Below, piece by piece: positions 1 to 8,624 of a stretch of 64,000 nt of DNA. Below the pieces are notes generated by a model. That model did no database searches. It was given only the letters and a program-made list of their open reading frames with translations, and had not been told where the DNA came from. Both the position numbers and the translations under genes were made by a program. Within the stretch, counting starts at the first letter, position 1. Each line of letters opens with the position of its first letter. Origin of the DNA: Candidatus Latescibacterota bacterium (lineage in GTDB: Bacteria > Latescibacterota > UBA2968 > UBA8231); contig JAJEGS010000048.1 of assembly GCA_022819745.1 (NCBI GenBank), positions 1 to 64,000 on the forward strand, written 5' to 3'.

Positions 1-230
1 GCCTGAGATGGCTCAAACGGTGGATCGCCCACCAACGCCAACGCTTGCCCCCCTTCAATGCACAGTTGGCACCCACAGGAATCAGAACCGTTAGGAAAAC
101 CAAAAAACCTAGCAAAAAGTAAAAATGTAAGGGAATCAGGCATTCTGCATCATTTTGGCAATGCCCATTCTCCCACATCAATTCTCCTAACTTCCTTTAT
201 ACAAATGACTTAGTCCATCTGCTAAAAGTT
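1..230. other. Intergenic stretch at window start, no gene seen
   Basis: No reading frame in this stretch looks like a gene. The right half is AT-rich compared with the rest of the window. It leads into the sigma-54-type promoter match at 231-246. The left edge may be the end of a gene outside the window, but nothing recognisable can be read. Confidence 0.4.
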
Positions 231-246
231 TGGCACGGTTTATGCA
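231..246 (+). promoter_or_regulatory. Sigma-54 (-24/-12) promoter candidate
   Basis: The sequence TGGCACGGTTTATGCA matches the RpoN consensus TGGCAC-N5-TTGCA at 10 of the 11 defined bases, with the GG and GC dinucleotides at the required spacing of 12. It lies about 60 bp upstream of the ATG at 308, so the leader would be short. RpoN promoters need an enhancer-binding protein, and none is encoded in this window. The sequence match is seen directly; use as a promoter is inferred. Confidence 0.45.
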
Positions 247-307
247 TAAGCATTGGCTGAGAGGAGTTTTTCATCCTAGCAGCCAATAGAAAAGAAGGAG
301 GCCAGCC

Positions 308-1438
308 ATGATAGCTGCGCTGATTGACGACCGTAAGCGGATGGTGGCAGATGCTGAGGGAGGGACCTCACAACGGCGAGCTGGAACGGTGCTTCTAGCC
401 GTGATTATTGCACTTGTCGTCGCTGGGACTGCACGCGCTGAATACGATCCGCCGATTACCACACTCGTGACGAATACGCTGCAATTTTCAGGGTCCGACA
501 GAAACGTAACTCTGTGTGAGAGTCGGGACGGACTGTATCAAGGGTTTAGAACCGGCCCGAAGCAAGGTGGGTATGAATTGACGGGTATTTCTCTACATGT
601 GCGCGATGCGGATGAGAGCCGGTACAGGACGATAAACGCGGGCCTCTATCACCGCGAAGGCTACCTTATCACCAAGGTCGCTGATCTCACCAGAAGTCGC
701 TTGGACGACTTTGGGCGCAATGAGTGGCAGGCACCGGAGAACACCTATTTAGAGTCGGACGCGGATTACTACTTTCTGCTCAGTTGCGGTGGAGGTTACG
801 CAAACGGCAACGTCGCCCAATTCGCTACGACCTACAGCTTCGGGGAAGATTCAGAGGCCAAAGAGGGATGGTCTCTTCACAATTATCTCGGTTTGCGGAG
901 CGCTGGTGGTACCAAGTGGGAAAGAGATCCCAACAAGACGCTCAGGATACGGGTCAAGGGACGTCCTAGTCCCTACCGCGCCTACAAGACCGAGATCATA
1001 TCGACACCGATCGACGGGTACACTTACCGCTATGGCGAGAACATTGACATCGCCCTGACGTTCAACACGGACGTGTACGCGCCCGAGGACGACTCTTGGA
1101 TTGTCATTCGGGTCGGCGATGCTACCAGCGGCCCCAATACCCGCGTGGCAGAGTACCTGTCCGGATCGGACACGAGCCGGTTAGTATATCGCTATCAGGT
1201 GGAATTTGACGATGTCGATGCAAACGGCATTAGCGTTGACGAAGGAGGAATGGACGCCGGATTCGTCGGATCGGTGCCCACGATCGTCGTCAGTTCCGGC
1301 TTGTTGCCCGTAGAGCGCTATTTCCCCGGCGTGGCGGACGATCCTATCCACAAAGTAGATGGGTCGCTGCAAGCCGCAATAGGAATGAGTTCGCGGCGCG
1401 GCTTGGCGAGGCCCCTTATAGGGCCGGCCAAACGGTAG
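308..1438 (+). CDS. Exported surface-type protein, choice-of-anchor-R-like plus Ig-like domain
   Basis: A 376-residue protein with a long charged N-region, a hydrophobic stretch at about residues 26-43 and an ARA-type signal-peptidase site before EYDPP. Residues about 55-215 resemble beta-sandwich modules that describe an event-driven envelope (FRTGPKQGGYELTGI, then YYFLLSCGGG). The segment IISTPIDGYTYRYGENIDI near residue 235 is typical of Ig-like/cadherin-like repeats in secreted adhesins. AAGAAGGAG precedes the ATG by 7 nt, which supports this start. A sigma-54-type promoter match lies just upstream. No catalytic residues are apparent. The family assignment is by general resemblance only, and the exact function is unknown. 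Confidence 0.6.
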   Translation: MIAALIDDRKRMVADAEGGTSQRRAGTVLLAVIIALVVAGTARAEYDPPITTLVTNTLQFSGSDRNVTLCESRDGLYQGFRTGPKQGGYELTGISLHVRDADESRYRTINAGLYHREGYLITKVADLTRSRLDDFGRNEWQAPENTYLESDADYYFLLSCGGGYANGNVAQFATTYSFGEDSEAKEGWSLHNYLGLRSAGGTKWERDPNKTLRIRVKGRPSPYRAYKTEIISTPIDGYTYRYGENIDIALTFNTDVYAPEDDSWIVIRVGDATSGPNTRVAEYLSGSDTSRLVYRYQVEFDDVDANGISVDEGGMDAGFVGSVPTIVVSSGLLPVERYFPGVADDPIHKVDGSLQAAIGMSSRRGLARPLIGPAKR

Positions 1439-1586
1439 GCCGAACGGCTCTTCATACGGCCGGAACGGCACCGTATCGGCAATTTCCTGAAGCTGGGCGA
1501 GGACATTTCAAGGCCCGTGCGGCCAAGCGTTCGCTTTTCCATAATTGGTTGCTTTCCTTACCACCAACCTCATCTAAGACCGCGAT

Positions 1587-3767
1587 TTACCGTCTTGCTC
1601 CGAACTCTCCCCTATGGGTCAAATACTTGGCCATCTCTTCAAAAAGGACCAGTTGTTCAGAGGGGTCTTGTGTATATAGAACCTCTCCTTGGACTTTGAT
1701 CACGTCAGCTACGTAGTCGTCAATATGTCTTTCAATATCGGACAGGAATGTCTCTTCTTTGTCCAGGTCCCACAGGCGGTGAGCTTCGCATAGGAAGCGT
1801 CCCATAAGAATCACCTTCGCATCTCCGAGTGAGACGGATATATTAGCCGATTTGAGGGCGCGAATTTGGTCCTCTGCACTGCGTAGAACATGGGTAATGT
1901 CGACGTTAGTGACGTGGTGGGTAGCCCCGTTATCTTCCTTGCCACAGACGAGTATTAAGTCCAAATGTATCGGCGTCTTTGCCTGTTTCAGAGGCGTGGA
2001 AACGGACATCTCAGCCTTAATCGGATAAGCCTGTTTGCACACGAATCCAGCATGTCGGATAGCCCTGTGGACACATGTCCACCCTTCGTGTCGAGCATGG
2101 TGATAGGAGAACACGAGAAGCCCGGTATGCTTGAGAACGCGGTGGCATTCGGCGAACACGGATGTCAGTTTGTTGGCAAAGAGAACAGAACTCGTATCTT
2201 GAACTTCGTCTTTCCGTCTCGTTGTTTCGGCTTTGGAATAATCCAAAAGTTGGTTCAGCCAGTAAAAGAAAAAATCGGCGAGTTGGGAATAGTGGACATT
2301 GTCGAAGAATGGGGGATCAGTTACAACGATGTCTACACTGTGGTCTGGAATACTGGTACGACTGGAATCGCCTTGAGTGAGGTAAACTGCGTCGTTCCCA
2401 TTATTAGACAAGGCAACCTCGTTGGACACCGGAATGGCGAGAGGCCGATTTATTCCTCCAACTTTACTGTTCTTCCCCGATGTCACATAGAGCTCTGTTG
2501 GATCGGCCTTGTAGGTAAGCGCATTTAGGATGCGAGAGCGAAACAAGGTGGAAAACGATCCAGACGACTTACTCGTACCCCAGACATTTGCTTCGATTGG
2601 CATCACTTCGGGCTTGAGGACATGATGTGAAAACATGTGCCGCACAGCCCCTGTTCCTTCCCCTTTGAAAGATGTAAATAGGTTATTGAACTCAAGCACT
2701 CCAGAGCACAGGCAGGCAAAGAGGAGCCTATGATCGGCGTGGTCAATCTGACGAATCGCTTCCCGTAAGTGGTGGATGCAAAGGAGCTGTCTATCGGAAA
2801 ACAACTCATGCCAGAAGCGGTAGTTGTGCTTCAAAATCTGGTTTGTGTTATAACCCGGTGTGATTTCAATCTGAGGAAAGGAGGATCTGGTGGAAGTAAA
2901 CTCTTGTGCGATGTTTTCTAAAAGGGCGTCATCAAAAGCATTCATAGAGGCGTATCGCTTTTGCCCATCCGTGGTGAGAATCATCTTGGCGTACCGGCGA
3001 TAACCAAGAGGCTCACGCATTGATTTCATCCGCTCAACAAGGCGGAATGTATGGCCGCATTTATCGCATTCGACTTTCGCCCCTTTAATATTGCCTTGTT
3101 GTGGGTTGTACGTCGTGCCACAATCCGAGCACTTCACGTAATCAGCATCGTAGCGCGTCGCGTTAACGGCACCGCAACTAGGGCAGAGTGCACGGGCACT
3201 GGGGTCTTTGCGCGGGATGGCGTTCTTTGAGAAAATGCGAGACTTGAAGAGGTCGATCTGTTCATCGCATTGTGGACATGACACGACCTTGACGAGAAAG
3301 TAGTACAGTACGGTTGCCCTACTACCTTCTTCTGTTCGCGTCTCGAAGTAGTTTAGTAGTTTGGGGGCGACCGTGTGCTCAAGGTTCTGGTATGTAGCGA
3401 CGACTTCGGGCGGATCGTACTTAGTGAAAGCAGCGCGGCATGCGAGATACGCGACTGGATTGATATCTTGGCCTAAAGCGGTACAACCAAGCTTAATTGC
3501 TTCTCCTACGGTAACTCCGCTCCCCATGAAAGGGTCAAAAATTACAGTTTTAGAAAAATCGTTCTTCCCATAAAAGCGTTTCCAGAAGTCCTCTCCTTCG
3601 TCGAGACATGCGCCCAGCAAAATGCCCCGAAAAACAGATCCCAACCTACGTGCCCACCATTTGTGGATGTAATATACTGGACGGTGGACTTCCTTTCTCC
3701 ACGACTCGGCTTCTGCGATTGCAGAGAGACGAGCATAGGGAAATTCGGTCTCTATGAGTTGGGGCAT
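1587..3767 (-). CDS. DNA methyltransferase, DUF1156-like, with two zinc ribbons
   Basis: A 726-residue putative amino-methyltransferase of a restriction-modification system. The N-terminal HKWWARRLGSVFRGIL (about 35-50) resembles DUF1156 methylases. The AdoMet-binding motif DPFMGSG is at 78-84. Four CxxC pairs (C164/C167, C195/C198, C213/C216, C234/C237) can form two zinc ribbons. The catalytic motif DPPF is at about 484-487. Motif I therefore precedes motif IV. The open frame extends to a TTG at 3902, but the ATG at 3767 has GGAG just upstream and begins 5 nt after the stop of the nuclease gene, so I use it. Base composition is lower in GC than in neighbouring operons, which suggests acquisition with its partner at 3772-4617. 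The target base (N6-adenine or N4-cytosine) cannot be decided from sequence. Confidence 0.85.
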   Translation of the reverse strand: MPQLIETEFPYARLSAIAEAESWRKEVHRPVYYIHKWWARRLGSVFRGILLGACLDEGEDFWKRFYGKNDFSKTVIFDPFMGSGVTVGEAIKLGCTALGQDINPVAYLACRAAFTKYDPPEVVATYQNLEHTVAPKLLNYFETRTEEGSRATVLYYFLVKVVSCPQCDEQIDLFKSRIFSKNAIPRKDPSARALCPSCGAVNATRYDADYVKCSDCGTTYNPQQGNIKGAKVECDKCGHTFRLVERMKSMREPLGYRRYAKMILTTDGQKRYASMNAFDDALLENIAQEFTSTRSSFPQIEITPGYNTNQILKHNYRFWHELFSDRQLLCIHHLREAIRQIDHADHRLLFACLCSGVLEFNNLFTSFKGEGTGAVRHMFSHHVLKPEVMPIEANVWGTSKSSGSFSTLFRSRILNALTYKADPTELYVTSGKNSKVGGINRPLAIPVSNEVALSNNGNDAVYLTQGDSSRTSIPDHSVDIVVTDPPFFDNVHYSQLADFFFYWLNQLLDYSKAETTRRKDEVQDTSSVLFANKLTSVFAECHRVLKHTGLLVFSYHHARHEGWTCVHRAIRHAGFVCKQAYPIKAEMSVSTPLKQAKTPIHLDLILVCGKEDNGATHHVTNVDITHVLRSAEDQIRALKSANISVSLGDAKVILMGRFLCEAHRLWDLDKEETFLSDIERHIDDYVADVIKVQGEVLYTQDPSEQLVLFEEMAKYLTHRGEFGARR

Positions 3768-3771
3768 CTTT

Positions 3772-4617
3772 CTACTCCGGGAGTTGCGGCATGGCTGCGG
3801 TACGCTCTTTTGGCTTTCGCTCTTTACACGCTTTGAAAATGTCTTGATGTACGGGGAGTTTCTCCAGTGGAAAAGGGAGTTTTTCGTCGCTTGTGTAGTC
3901 AATCACAATATAGTGAAAAGAGTTTTCATATTTATCGTCACGGATGATTAAGTCCGTACAGGGTGCCCATCGTGTAGCAAAGGATGCCAGTTCATGCTGT
4001 TTGACAATAAGGATATGCCGTAAATGGAAAAAGCTCAGCTTATAGTTGAGAGGATTCGGGTAGGTGTACATCCTGCGGTGACGGATGGAACCTTCTCCGT
4101 AAGGGCCGTGGTCATACTCGCTTTGATTTGCATATTTTGCATCCTTGTGGATTTCAAAATCGTAATTGAGGAAATCTCCATCCATTAGAATTGTCGTGAC
4201 CATGGAAGAGCTATCGGGACTGAGAAGCGCAAAAAGATAAAAACAAGGCACCTCGACAGTGTTCTCTCCGACCTTCACAAGGGCTTTCCCACAGGGAAGA
4301 CAGCTATTGTAGTCAATGGTAAGACCTCGTGGGTCTTTGCCGTCCTCCTTTTGGATGAGCTTTTTGACCTCGAGACCGAGCAGTGAGTTGGCGGTCTTGT
4401 ACCTCAATACGAGGTCCGGAGTAGTCAATTTTCCTGAGTGGAATACTTCGATATTTGGAAGCGCGTTTCTGATTATATCCGCAACCCAGCAGTCAAATGG
4501 GTCGTCTTGGACTGTGCCGACTAAGGCAGATGCCCGAAGAGAAATTGGGATCTCGCCTTGGGTGATCCTCGCAGAGAGTGCGTTGTAAACTTGTTCGATA
4601 ATTTGGATGTGGTTCAT
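3772..4617 (-). CDS. Putative type II restriction endonuclease (PD-(D/E)xK-like)
   Basis: A 281-residue protein immediately upstream of, and co-oriented with, the DNA methyltransferase (4-nt gap between stop and next ATG), which is the usual layout of a restriction-modification pair. A PD-(D/E)xK pattern is visible: P67-D68, then E83-x-K85 within LGLEVKKL, 15 residues apart, following a predicted strand-helix segment. No signal peptide or membrane segment is seen. AAGGA precedes the ATG by about 10 nt. The nuclease call rests on the motif and the neighbour. I do not recognise the specificity subfamily. It is lower in GC than the flanking genes. Confidence 0.65.
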   Translation of the reverse strand: MNHIQIIEQVYNALSARITQGEIPISLRASALVGTVQDDPFDCWVADIIRNALPNIEVFHSGKLTTPDLVLRYKTANSLLGLEVKKLIQKEDGKDPRGLTIDYNSCLPCGKALVKVGENTVEVPCFYLFALLSPDSSSMVTTILMDGDFLNYDFEIHKDAKYANQSEYDHGPYGEGSIRHRRMYTYPNPLNYKLSFFHLRHILIVKQHELASFATRWAPCTDLIIRDDKYENSFHYIVIDYTSDEKLPFPLEKLPVHQDIFKACKERKPKERTAAMPQLPE

Positions 4618-4697
4618 CTATCGCAGTCCTTGTTCATATCTACTACTAATCAAGGAACGTAATACACCACGAGTGGACTATTTCCGTCTCACCGTTG

Positions 4698-5825
4698 TTA
4701 CTCCACTAGCACCAGCCGCAAAATCCGCCCTGGGTCTTCCACCGCGAGATAGACCGCGCCGTCCGGTCCGGTCTGCACGTCGCGCATCCGCGACTCGCCT
4801 TGGTATGCGATCTCATCGTGTACCACTTCTGTGCCCGCCAATCGCAGCCGGTGTAGGCGGTTGAAGCGCAGCGAGGTCACCAGTAAGTCGTTTTGCCAGT
4901 TGACGAACTGCTCACCGGTGTAAAAGTCAATGCCACAGACCGCTATCGACGGCACCCAATAGGTCTGCGGCTGCTCCATGCCGTCGGCGTGGGTTTGGTC
5001 GGTAATGGGTGTGCCGTTGTAGTTGATGCCGTAGGTAATGGCCGGCCAGCCGTAGTTTAGGCCGCGCTGTACAAGGTTGAGTTCGTCGCCGCCCTTAGGG
5101 CCGTGCTCGGCTGCCCATAGTTGGTCGGTCTCTGGGTGCAGGGCCATGCCTTGGGGATTGCGGTGGCCGTAGGACCAGATCGACGCAATGGCTCCGTTGC
5201 CGCCGACGAAGGGGTTGTCGGATGGGACGCCGCCGTTGTCGTGTAAGCGGTGAATCTTGCCGTTGGGCAGTTTCACGTTCTGGGCGAGGGGCCGCTGGCC
5301 GCGGTCGCCGATCGCATGGTACAGATAGCCCTCGCGGTCGAAGACGATGCGCGAGCCGTAGTGGTGGGAGTGCCGAGTGTAGAATTGATCTGGGACTCGA
5401 TGAATCACTTCTACATCGACCAACTCTTCGTCTTGCAGCCGTCCGCGGCTGATGGATGTATAGCTTAACATGCCGCCCAATGGCCCAGGCAGCGGATCCG
5501 AGTAACTGAGGTAAATCCAGCCGGTCTCCGCGTATTGGGGGTGCAAGGCCACGTCCATCAGTCCGCCCTGTCCCTTGGCGAGCACCTTAGGCACGCCGTC
5601 GATGGGCGGAGAGACCGCGCCGTCGGTGCCGACGATGCGCAGCCGTCCCTCGCGCTCGGTGACCAACAAGCGTCCATCGGGCAGAAACGCGAGACCCCAC
5701 GGCACGCCCAAGCCGGTGGCAAAGGTCTCGACGCGAAAGGTGTGTTCCTCGGATTGGACGATCTGTTGGGCTGAGGCGTTTGCTGCAAAAGCGAGAGTGC
5801 AAATCAGATAAATACTGTATCGCAT
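4698..5825 (-). CDS. PQQ-dependent aldose/sorbosone-type sugar dehydrogenase
   Basis: A 375-residue exported six-bladed beta-propeller of the glucose/sorbosone dehydrogenase (GSDH, Asd/YliI-like) family. Members oxidise sugars with PQQ in the periplasm. Family hallmarks are LGVPWGLAFLPDGRLLVTER near the N-terminus, GGLMDVALHP, the HSHHYGSRI strand, IWSYGHRNPQGMALHP with its active-site-like histidine, and WAAEHGPKGGDELN. The signal peptide MRYSIYLICTLAFAANASA is cleaved before QQ. The open frame begins at a TTG (5870), but the ATG at 5825 gives a clean signal peptide. It lies downstream of a cytochrome c gene, which may accept its electrons. No PQQ-synthesis genes are in the window. Confidence 0.88.
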   Translation of the reverse strand: MRYSIYLICTLAFAANASAQQIVQSEEHTFRVETFATGLGVPWGLAFLPDGRLLVTEREGRLRIVGTDGAVSPPIDGVPKVLAKGQGGLMDVALHPQYAETGWIYLSYSDPLPGPLGGMLSYTSISRGRLQDEELVDVEVIHRVPDQFYTRHSHHYGSRIVFDREGYLYHAIGDRGQRPLAQNVKLPNGKIHRLHDNGGVPSDNPFVGGNGAIASIWSYGHRNPQGMALHPETDQLWAAEHGPKGGDELNLVQRGLNYGWPAITYGINYNGTPITDQTHADGMEQPQTYWVPSIAVCGIDFYTGEQFVNWQNDLLVTSLRFNRLHRLRLAGTEVVHDEIAYQGESRMRDVQTGPDGAVYLAVEDPGRILRLVLVE

Positions 5826-5914
5826 ATCTTTTTTAAACCCTTGGTTGGATAGCTGTCCGATAAATGTCAATACCGTACGGATGTCCTGTATCCACGGCGG
5901 CAGTCGGTGGGGGA

Positions 5915-6271
5915 TTAATGGGATTGTGTGCGCTCGGCCTCCCGCATCAGGCGCACTAACGCGTCGATTTGGTCTGCGTCCATTACCGCGCCAAATCCGG
6001 GCATGCCGTCCTCGGGAATCCCCACGGCAATGCTTGCGAAGATGGCTGCGTCGCTTACGCCGTAATCCCAGCGGCCGTCGATTAAGCTGCTAGCCATGCC
6101 TCCGTCCATATCGGGTCCGTGGCAGTCGGCACAGTAGTGGGCGTAGTGAGCTGTTGCTGGGGTTGCAACCGACGGCTTTGCTGGCGAGGACTGACGGCCC
6201 CAACCGCCGCAGCAAACTATGCTCAGGGACAGGCTGCAAAAAAGTACGCGCCGCCATGCGCTAGCTGTCAT
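5915..6271 (-). CDS. Small exported mono-heme cytochrome c
   Basis: A 118-residue protein with an N-terminal hydrophobic signal (possibly a lipoprotein, with Cys at 20-21), one heme-binding CADCH motif (C47, C50, H51) and a likely distal Met90 in EDGMPGFG, followed by the C-terminal helix usual in cytochrome c class I domains. It sits 8 nt after the aminotransferase stop and about 90 nt ahead of the PQQ sugar dehydrogenase, all on the minus strand. A role as periplasmic electron acceptor for that dehydrogenase is an inference from order and from the chemistry of the family. Confidence 0.85.
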   Translation of the reverse strand: MTASAWRRVLFCSLSLSIVCCGGWGRQSSPAKPSVATPATAHYAHYCADCHGPDMDGGMASSLIDGRWDYGVSDAAIFASIAVGIPEDGMPGFGAVMDADQIDALVRLMREAERTQSH

Positions 6272-6279
6272 GTGGGACG

Positions 6280-7617
6280 TTACAGCACTTGCACCACCTC
6301 GCGCACCCCCTGCACCAGCGCGTCGATGTGGTGAGTCTCGGTCGCCAGCGATACGTTGCCGCCCGTCCGCGTGTACAGCCCCTTGTTGAGCAGAGCGAAG
6401 AACAACCAGCGCTGCATCTGCGCGTCGTCCTGAGCCGCTTCGCGAAAATTGCGCGGTGGCTGTGCGAGGAAGTACAGCCGGAATATGGACCCAGCCACGA
6501 CCCCCTGCACGGCGATTCCGACCTCGCCAAACGCGGCCTCCAACCCTTCAGCCGCCCGCCGCGCTAGCCCTTCCATCTGCTCGTACGCCTCTGGGGTCAG
6601 TGCTTGGAGGGTCTGCAAGCCGGCAGCTAGGGCGATGGGATTGGCGTTGAAGGTCCCAGACTGTTGGATCTGCGGCCCGTCGGCTGGATCGTATAGGTCC
6701 ATGGCGTCGGCGCGGCCGCCGAAAGCTGCGCCGGGCGTTCCACCGGCGATTACCTTGCCCAAACAGACCAAATCGGGCCGTACTTGATAGGCCGTGTGCG
6801 TCCCGCCCGGGCCGAAGCGGAAGCTGACGATTTCGTCGAAGATCAGTAGGGCACCAGCGCGGGTGGTCGCCTCGCGCAGGCTCGATAAAAAACCGGCCTC
6901 TGGCAGCGTCAGTCCAGCGGCCGTGGAGAGCGGATCCACAATCACGGCGGCTAGGTCTTGGGCGCAGTCGCCGATAAGTTCGGCGCAGGTCGCCGCGTCG
7001 TTGAACGGCAGCACGACCACCTCGTCGAGGGTGTGGGCCATCAGCCCGGCCGAAGAAGCCACGCCCTGCGGCTTGTTAGCTGGTCCCAACTCCGGCCCCA
7101 GCGGCGGCAAGTAACTCACTAGCGCGCTGTCGTCGATGCCGTGATAGGCTCCCTCAAACTTGGCGATCTTGGTGCGCCCGGTATGGGCCCGCGCTACGCG
7201 CAGGGCGTTGAGTACGGCTTCGGTGCCCGAGGAGCAAAAGCGCATTTTTTCCAGTGCGGGCATGCGCGCGCGGAGCATCTCGGCCATCTCCACTTCGAGG
7301 GCGAGGGGCCGCGAAAACCCAGTGCCGAGGGCGATTTGCTCCTGCAGAGCAGTGACGATGGCGGGATGGGCGTGGCCCAAGGGCAGGGCTGTGTTGTTGT
7401 TGACGAAGTCGATCAGGCGGTGCCCGTCGATGTCGTAGAGATAGGCTCCCTCGCCGCGGTCGGCGTACAAGGGAAAAGGGTCAATGTGGATGCCGGTGCG
7501 GGTATTGCCACCCGGTAGCGATTGCTTGGCCCGCGCAAACATTGCTTGGGAGCGGGGATTGCGCGCTGCGTACGCGGCGATTTCCTCGTCGAGCAAAGCC
7601 TTGATTTCTCGTGCCAT
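6280..7617 (-). CDS. Class III aminotransferase, glutamate-1-semialdehyde aminomutase-like
   Basis: A 445-residue PLP enzyme of the HemL-like branch of class III aminotransferases. SSGTEAVLNALRVAR (129-143) is the phosphate-binding region, FDEIVSFRFG (260-269) carries the PLP-ring Asp261, and LVCLGKVIAGGTPGAAFGGR contains the Schiff-base Lys288. HemL itself usually reads DEVMTGFR, so this may be a HemL paralogue acting on another amino-ketone, and I leave the symbol empty. AAGGAT lies before the ATG. It follows tRNA-Pro by about 70 nt and precedes the cytochrome c gene by 8 nt. No other tetrapyrrole genes are nearby. Confidence 0.85.
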   Translation of the reverse strand: MAREIKALLDEEIAAYAARNPRSQAMFARAKQSLPGGNTRTGIHIDPFPLYADRGEGAYLYDIDGHRLIDFVNNNTALPLGHAHPAIVTALQEQIALGTGFSRPLALEVEMAEMLRARMPALEKMRFCSSGTEAVLNALRVARAHTGRTKIAKFEGAYHGIDDSALVSYLPPLGPELGPANKPQGVASSAGLMAHTLDEVVVLPFNDAATCAELIGDCAQDLAAVIVDPLSTAAGLTLPEAGFLSSLREATTRAGALLIFDEIVSFRFGPGGTHTAYQVRPDLVCLGKVIAGGTPGAAFGGRADAMDLYDPADGPQIQQSGTFNANPIALAAGLQTLQALTPEAYEQMEGLARRAAEGLEAAFGEVGIAVQGVVAGSIFRLYFLAQPPRNFREAAQDDAQMQRWLFFALLNKGLYTRTGGNVSLATETHHIDALVQGVREVVQVL

Positions 7618-7686
7618 GATTCATCCTTGCCGTGAAAGAAGTGCGAATTTCGCTGTGCGAAGAGAAAGGTGCTGGAGGGAAAGTGG

Positions 7687-7764
7687 TGGTCGGGGTGGTC
7701 GGATTCGAACCGACGACATCCTGCTCCCAAAGCAGGTGCGCTGACCGGACTGCGCCACACCCCG
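7687..7764 (-). tRNA. tRNA-Pro (UGG)
   Basis: A complete cloverleaf reads on the minus strand. The acceptor stem CGGGGTG pairs with CACCCCG, the anticodon stem CCTGC/GCAGG encloses loop TTTGGGA with anticodon TGG, and the T arm contains GTCGGTTCGAATCCGAC. Discriminator A and the CCA end are encoded (7687-7690). It lies between pyrF and the aminotransferase gene in the same orientation. Confidence 0.97.
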
Positions 7765-7808
7765 ACGCGTAGCAAAAAATAGAGATAGCTATGCGCGATG
7801 GCAACGGC

Positions 7809-8624
7809 TCAAGGGCGATGAGCGTTGATGGCATCGCGCAGGGTTAGGGTCGCCTGCCGGGCCGCAGCCGCGAAATCGCTGTCTTGGGAGGCGTAGAGGA
7901 TGCCGCGCGAGGAGTTGATGAGGATGCCCGCACCGCGAGCGTCGCAGCCGTTTTTGACCGCTAGCTCTATAGAGCCGCCTTGTGCGCCGACACCGGGTAT
8001 TAGCAAGGGTATGTCCGGCGCTAGGGAGCGGAAGTGGGCCAAGTGCTCGGGTTGAGTTGCGCCGAAGACTAGGCCGATGTTGTTGGCCGCGTTCCATTCG
8101 TGGGCTTTGGCAATGACGCGCTCGTATAGGGGCCGGTTGCCCATGAGTTGTTTTGCAAAGTCGTCGGCACCAGGGTTGGACGTCAGGCAGACGAGAAAGG
8201 TGGTGCGGTCTTGGTATGCGGTGAAAGGTGCGACGCAGTCGTGGCCCATATAGGGATTCACCGTTAGCGCGTCGCAGCCGAGGACCTCGTAAAAGGCACG
8301 GGCATATTGCGCGGCTACATTGCCCATGTCGCCGACCTTGGCGTCGATGAGTACCGGGATGTCCGCGGGGATATGGTCGAGGGTGCGTTTGAGCGTGGCA
8401 AAGCCGTCTGTGCCGAGGGCGTTGTAGAAAGCGAAGTTGGGCTTGTAGCAGCAGACGAGATCGCAGGTGGCGTCGATGATTTGCTGGTTGAAGTAGAGAA
8501 CGGGATCGGCTTTGGAGCGGACGCTGGCAGGTAGCTGTGCGGGATCGGAATCTAGTCCGACGCAGACCAGCGAGTTATTCCTGCGGATCGCTTGATTCCA
8601 TTTCTCCGTAAAACTCAAACTCAT
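7809..8624 (-). CDS. pyrF: Orotidine 5'-phosphate decarboxylase (type 2)
   Basis: A 271-residue cytoplasmic enzyme that decarboxylates OMP to UMP, the last step of de novo pyrimidine synthesis. VCVGLDSDP starts the barrel, KPNFAFYNALG follows, and the catalytic D-x-K-x-x-D tetrad lies in LIDAKVGDMGN (D94, K96, D99). The type 2 family usually has R where V97 stands here. LVFGATQPE and LLIPGVGAQGG form the phosphate-binding end. GAGGG precedes the ATG at 8624. Its first 50 nt overlap the 3' end of the upstream DSL-repeat gene, so translation may be coupled. Confidence 0.95.
   Translation of the reverse strand: MSLSFTEKWNQAIRRNNSLVCVGLDSDPAQLPASVRSKADPVLYFNQQIIDATCDLVCCYKPNFAFYNALGTDGFATLKRTLDHIPADIPVLIDAKVGDMGNVAAQYARAFYEVLGCDALTVNPYMGHDCVAPFTAYQDRTTFLVCLTSNPGADDFAKQLMGNRPLYERVIAKAHEWNAANNIGLVFGATQPEHLAHFRSLAPDIPLLIPGVGAQGGSIELAVKNGCDARGAGILINSSRGILYASQDSDFAAAARQATLTLRDAINAHRP

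Noticed and set aside
5911..5926. GGGATTAATGGGATT near the cytochrome gene and a similar stretch at 18281-18311
   Set aside because: Short and low in complexity; the likeness is too weak to call a repeat family.
6280..7617. Naming the aminotransferase hemL
   Set aside because: The family motif DEVMTGFR is changed to DEIVSFRF and no tetrapyrrole genes are near, so the specific name is not safe.
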